From Thiorhodovibrio sp. (GTDB lineage: Bacteria > Pseudomonadota > Gammaproteobacteria > Chromatiales > Chromatiaceae), in contig SKYD01000218.1 in NCBI GenBank assembly GCA_007128075.1, positions 1-6,063 on the forward strand: DNA of 6,063 nt, read 5' to 3'. Made by a program: the position numbers and the translations under genes. The notes under the pieces were generated by a model. That model saw nothing but the letters and a program-made list of their open reading frames with translations. It was not told where the DNA came from and searched no databases. Position 1 is the stretch's first letter. Each line of letters starts with the position of its first letter. This document shows positions 6,062 to 6,063 of this stretch, in pieces.

Positions 6062-6063
6062 AA

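Overview
The window looks like core chromosome of a moderately GC-rich gammaproteobacterium. The evidence is the holB–pilZ adjacency known from Pseudomonas-type genomes, a TldD that matches the enterobacterial family almost end to end, and a VWA–TPR fusion of the kind found in gammaproteobacterial Bat loci. I cannot name the genus. All five complete genes and the one partial gene read on the + strand.

Left block (1–1241). The 3' half of holB (DNA polymerase III delta-prime clamp-loader subunit) is followed by pilZ, the type IV pilus PilZ protein whose domain lacks the cyclic-di-GMP motif. A second short PilZ-domain protein follows, and it carries the full motif (RxxxR plus DxSxxG). Two adjacent PilZ proteins, one predicted non-binder and one predicted binder, suggest a local link between c-di-GMP and pilus or surface behaviour.

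Leader (1242–1400). A 159-base non-coding gap holds a plausible sigma70 promoter with an extended -10 and a stem-loop closed by a TTCG tetraloop. A competing helix shares part of the same stem. Neither tldD nor pilZ has a visible Shine-Dalgarno; both have the same nine bases, TTTTTATTC, just before the start codon.

Right block (1401–5915). tldD, pmbA (tldE) and a VWA–TPR membrane protein lie 12 and 6 bases apart, so they are very probably one operon. TldD keeps its zinc HExxxH motif and late cysteine; PmbA lacks the motif, as expected for the non-catalytic partner. The VWA–TPR protein (BatB/BatC-like) has four predicted membrane segments, a MIDAS metal site, TPRs, a tandemly repeated acidic/Gln-rich linker and an intact C-terminal motif. 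Its usual partners (moxR, DUF58, batA) are not beside it on the left. A tie between a TldD/E protease and a Bat-type membrane protein is the main functional hypothesis.

Right edge (5916–6063). Just after the VWA gene is a 16-residue frame beginning MLTNYQFLA, strikingly like the start of the VWA protein (MLTDFHFLA). It stops where the sequence becomes AT-richer and enters a 14-base imperfect inverted repeat. This looks like the stump of a second VWA-type gene cut by a small mobile element or rearrangement, but the window ends before it can be settled.
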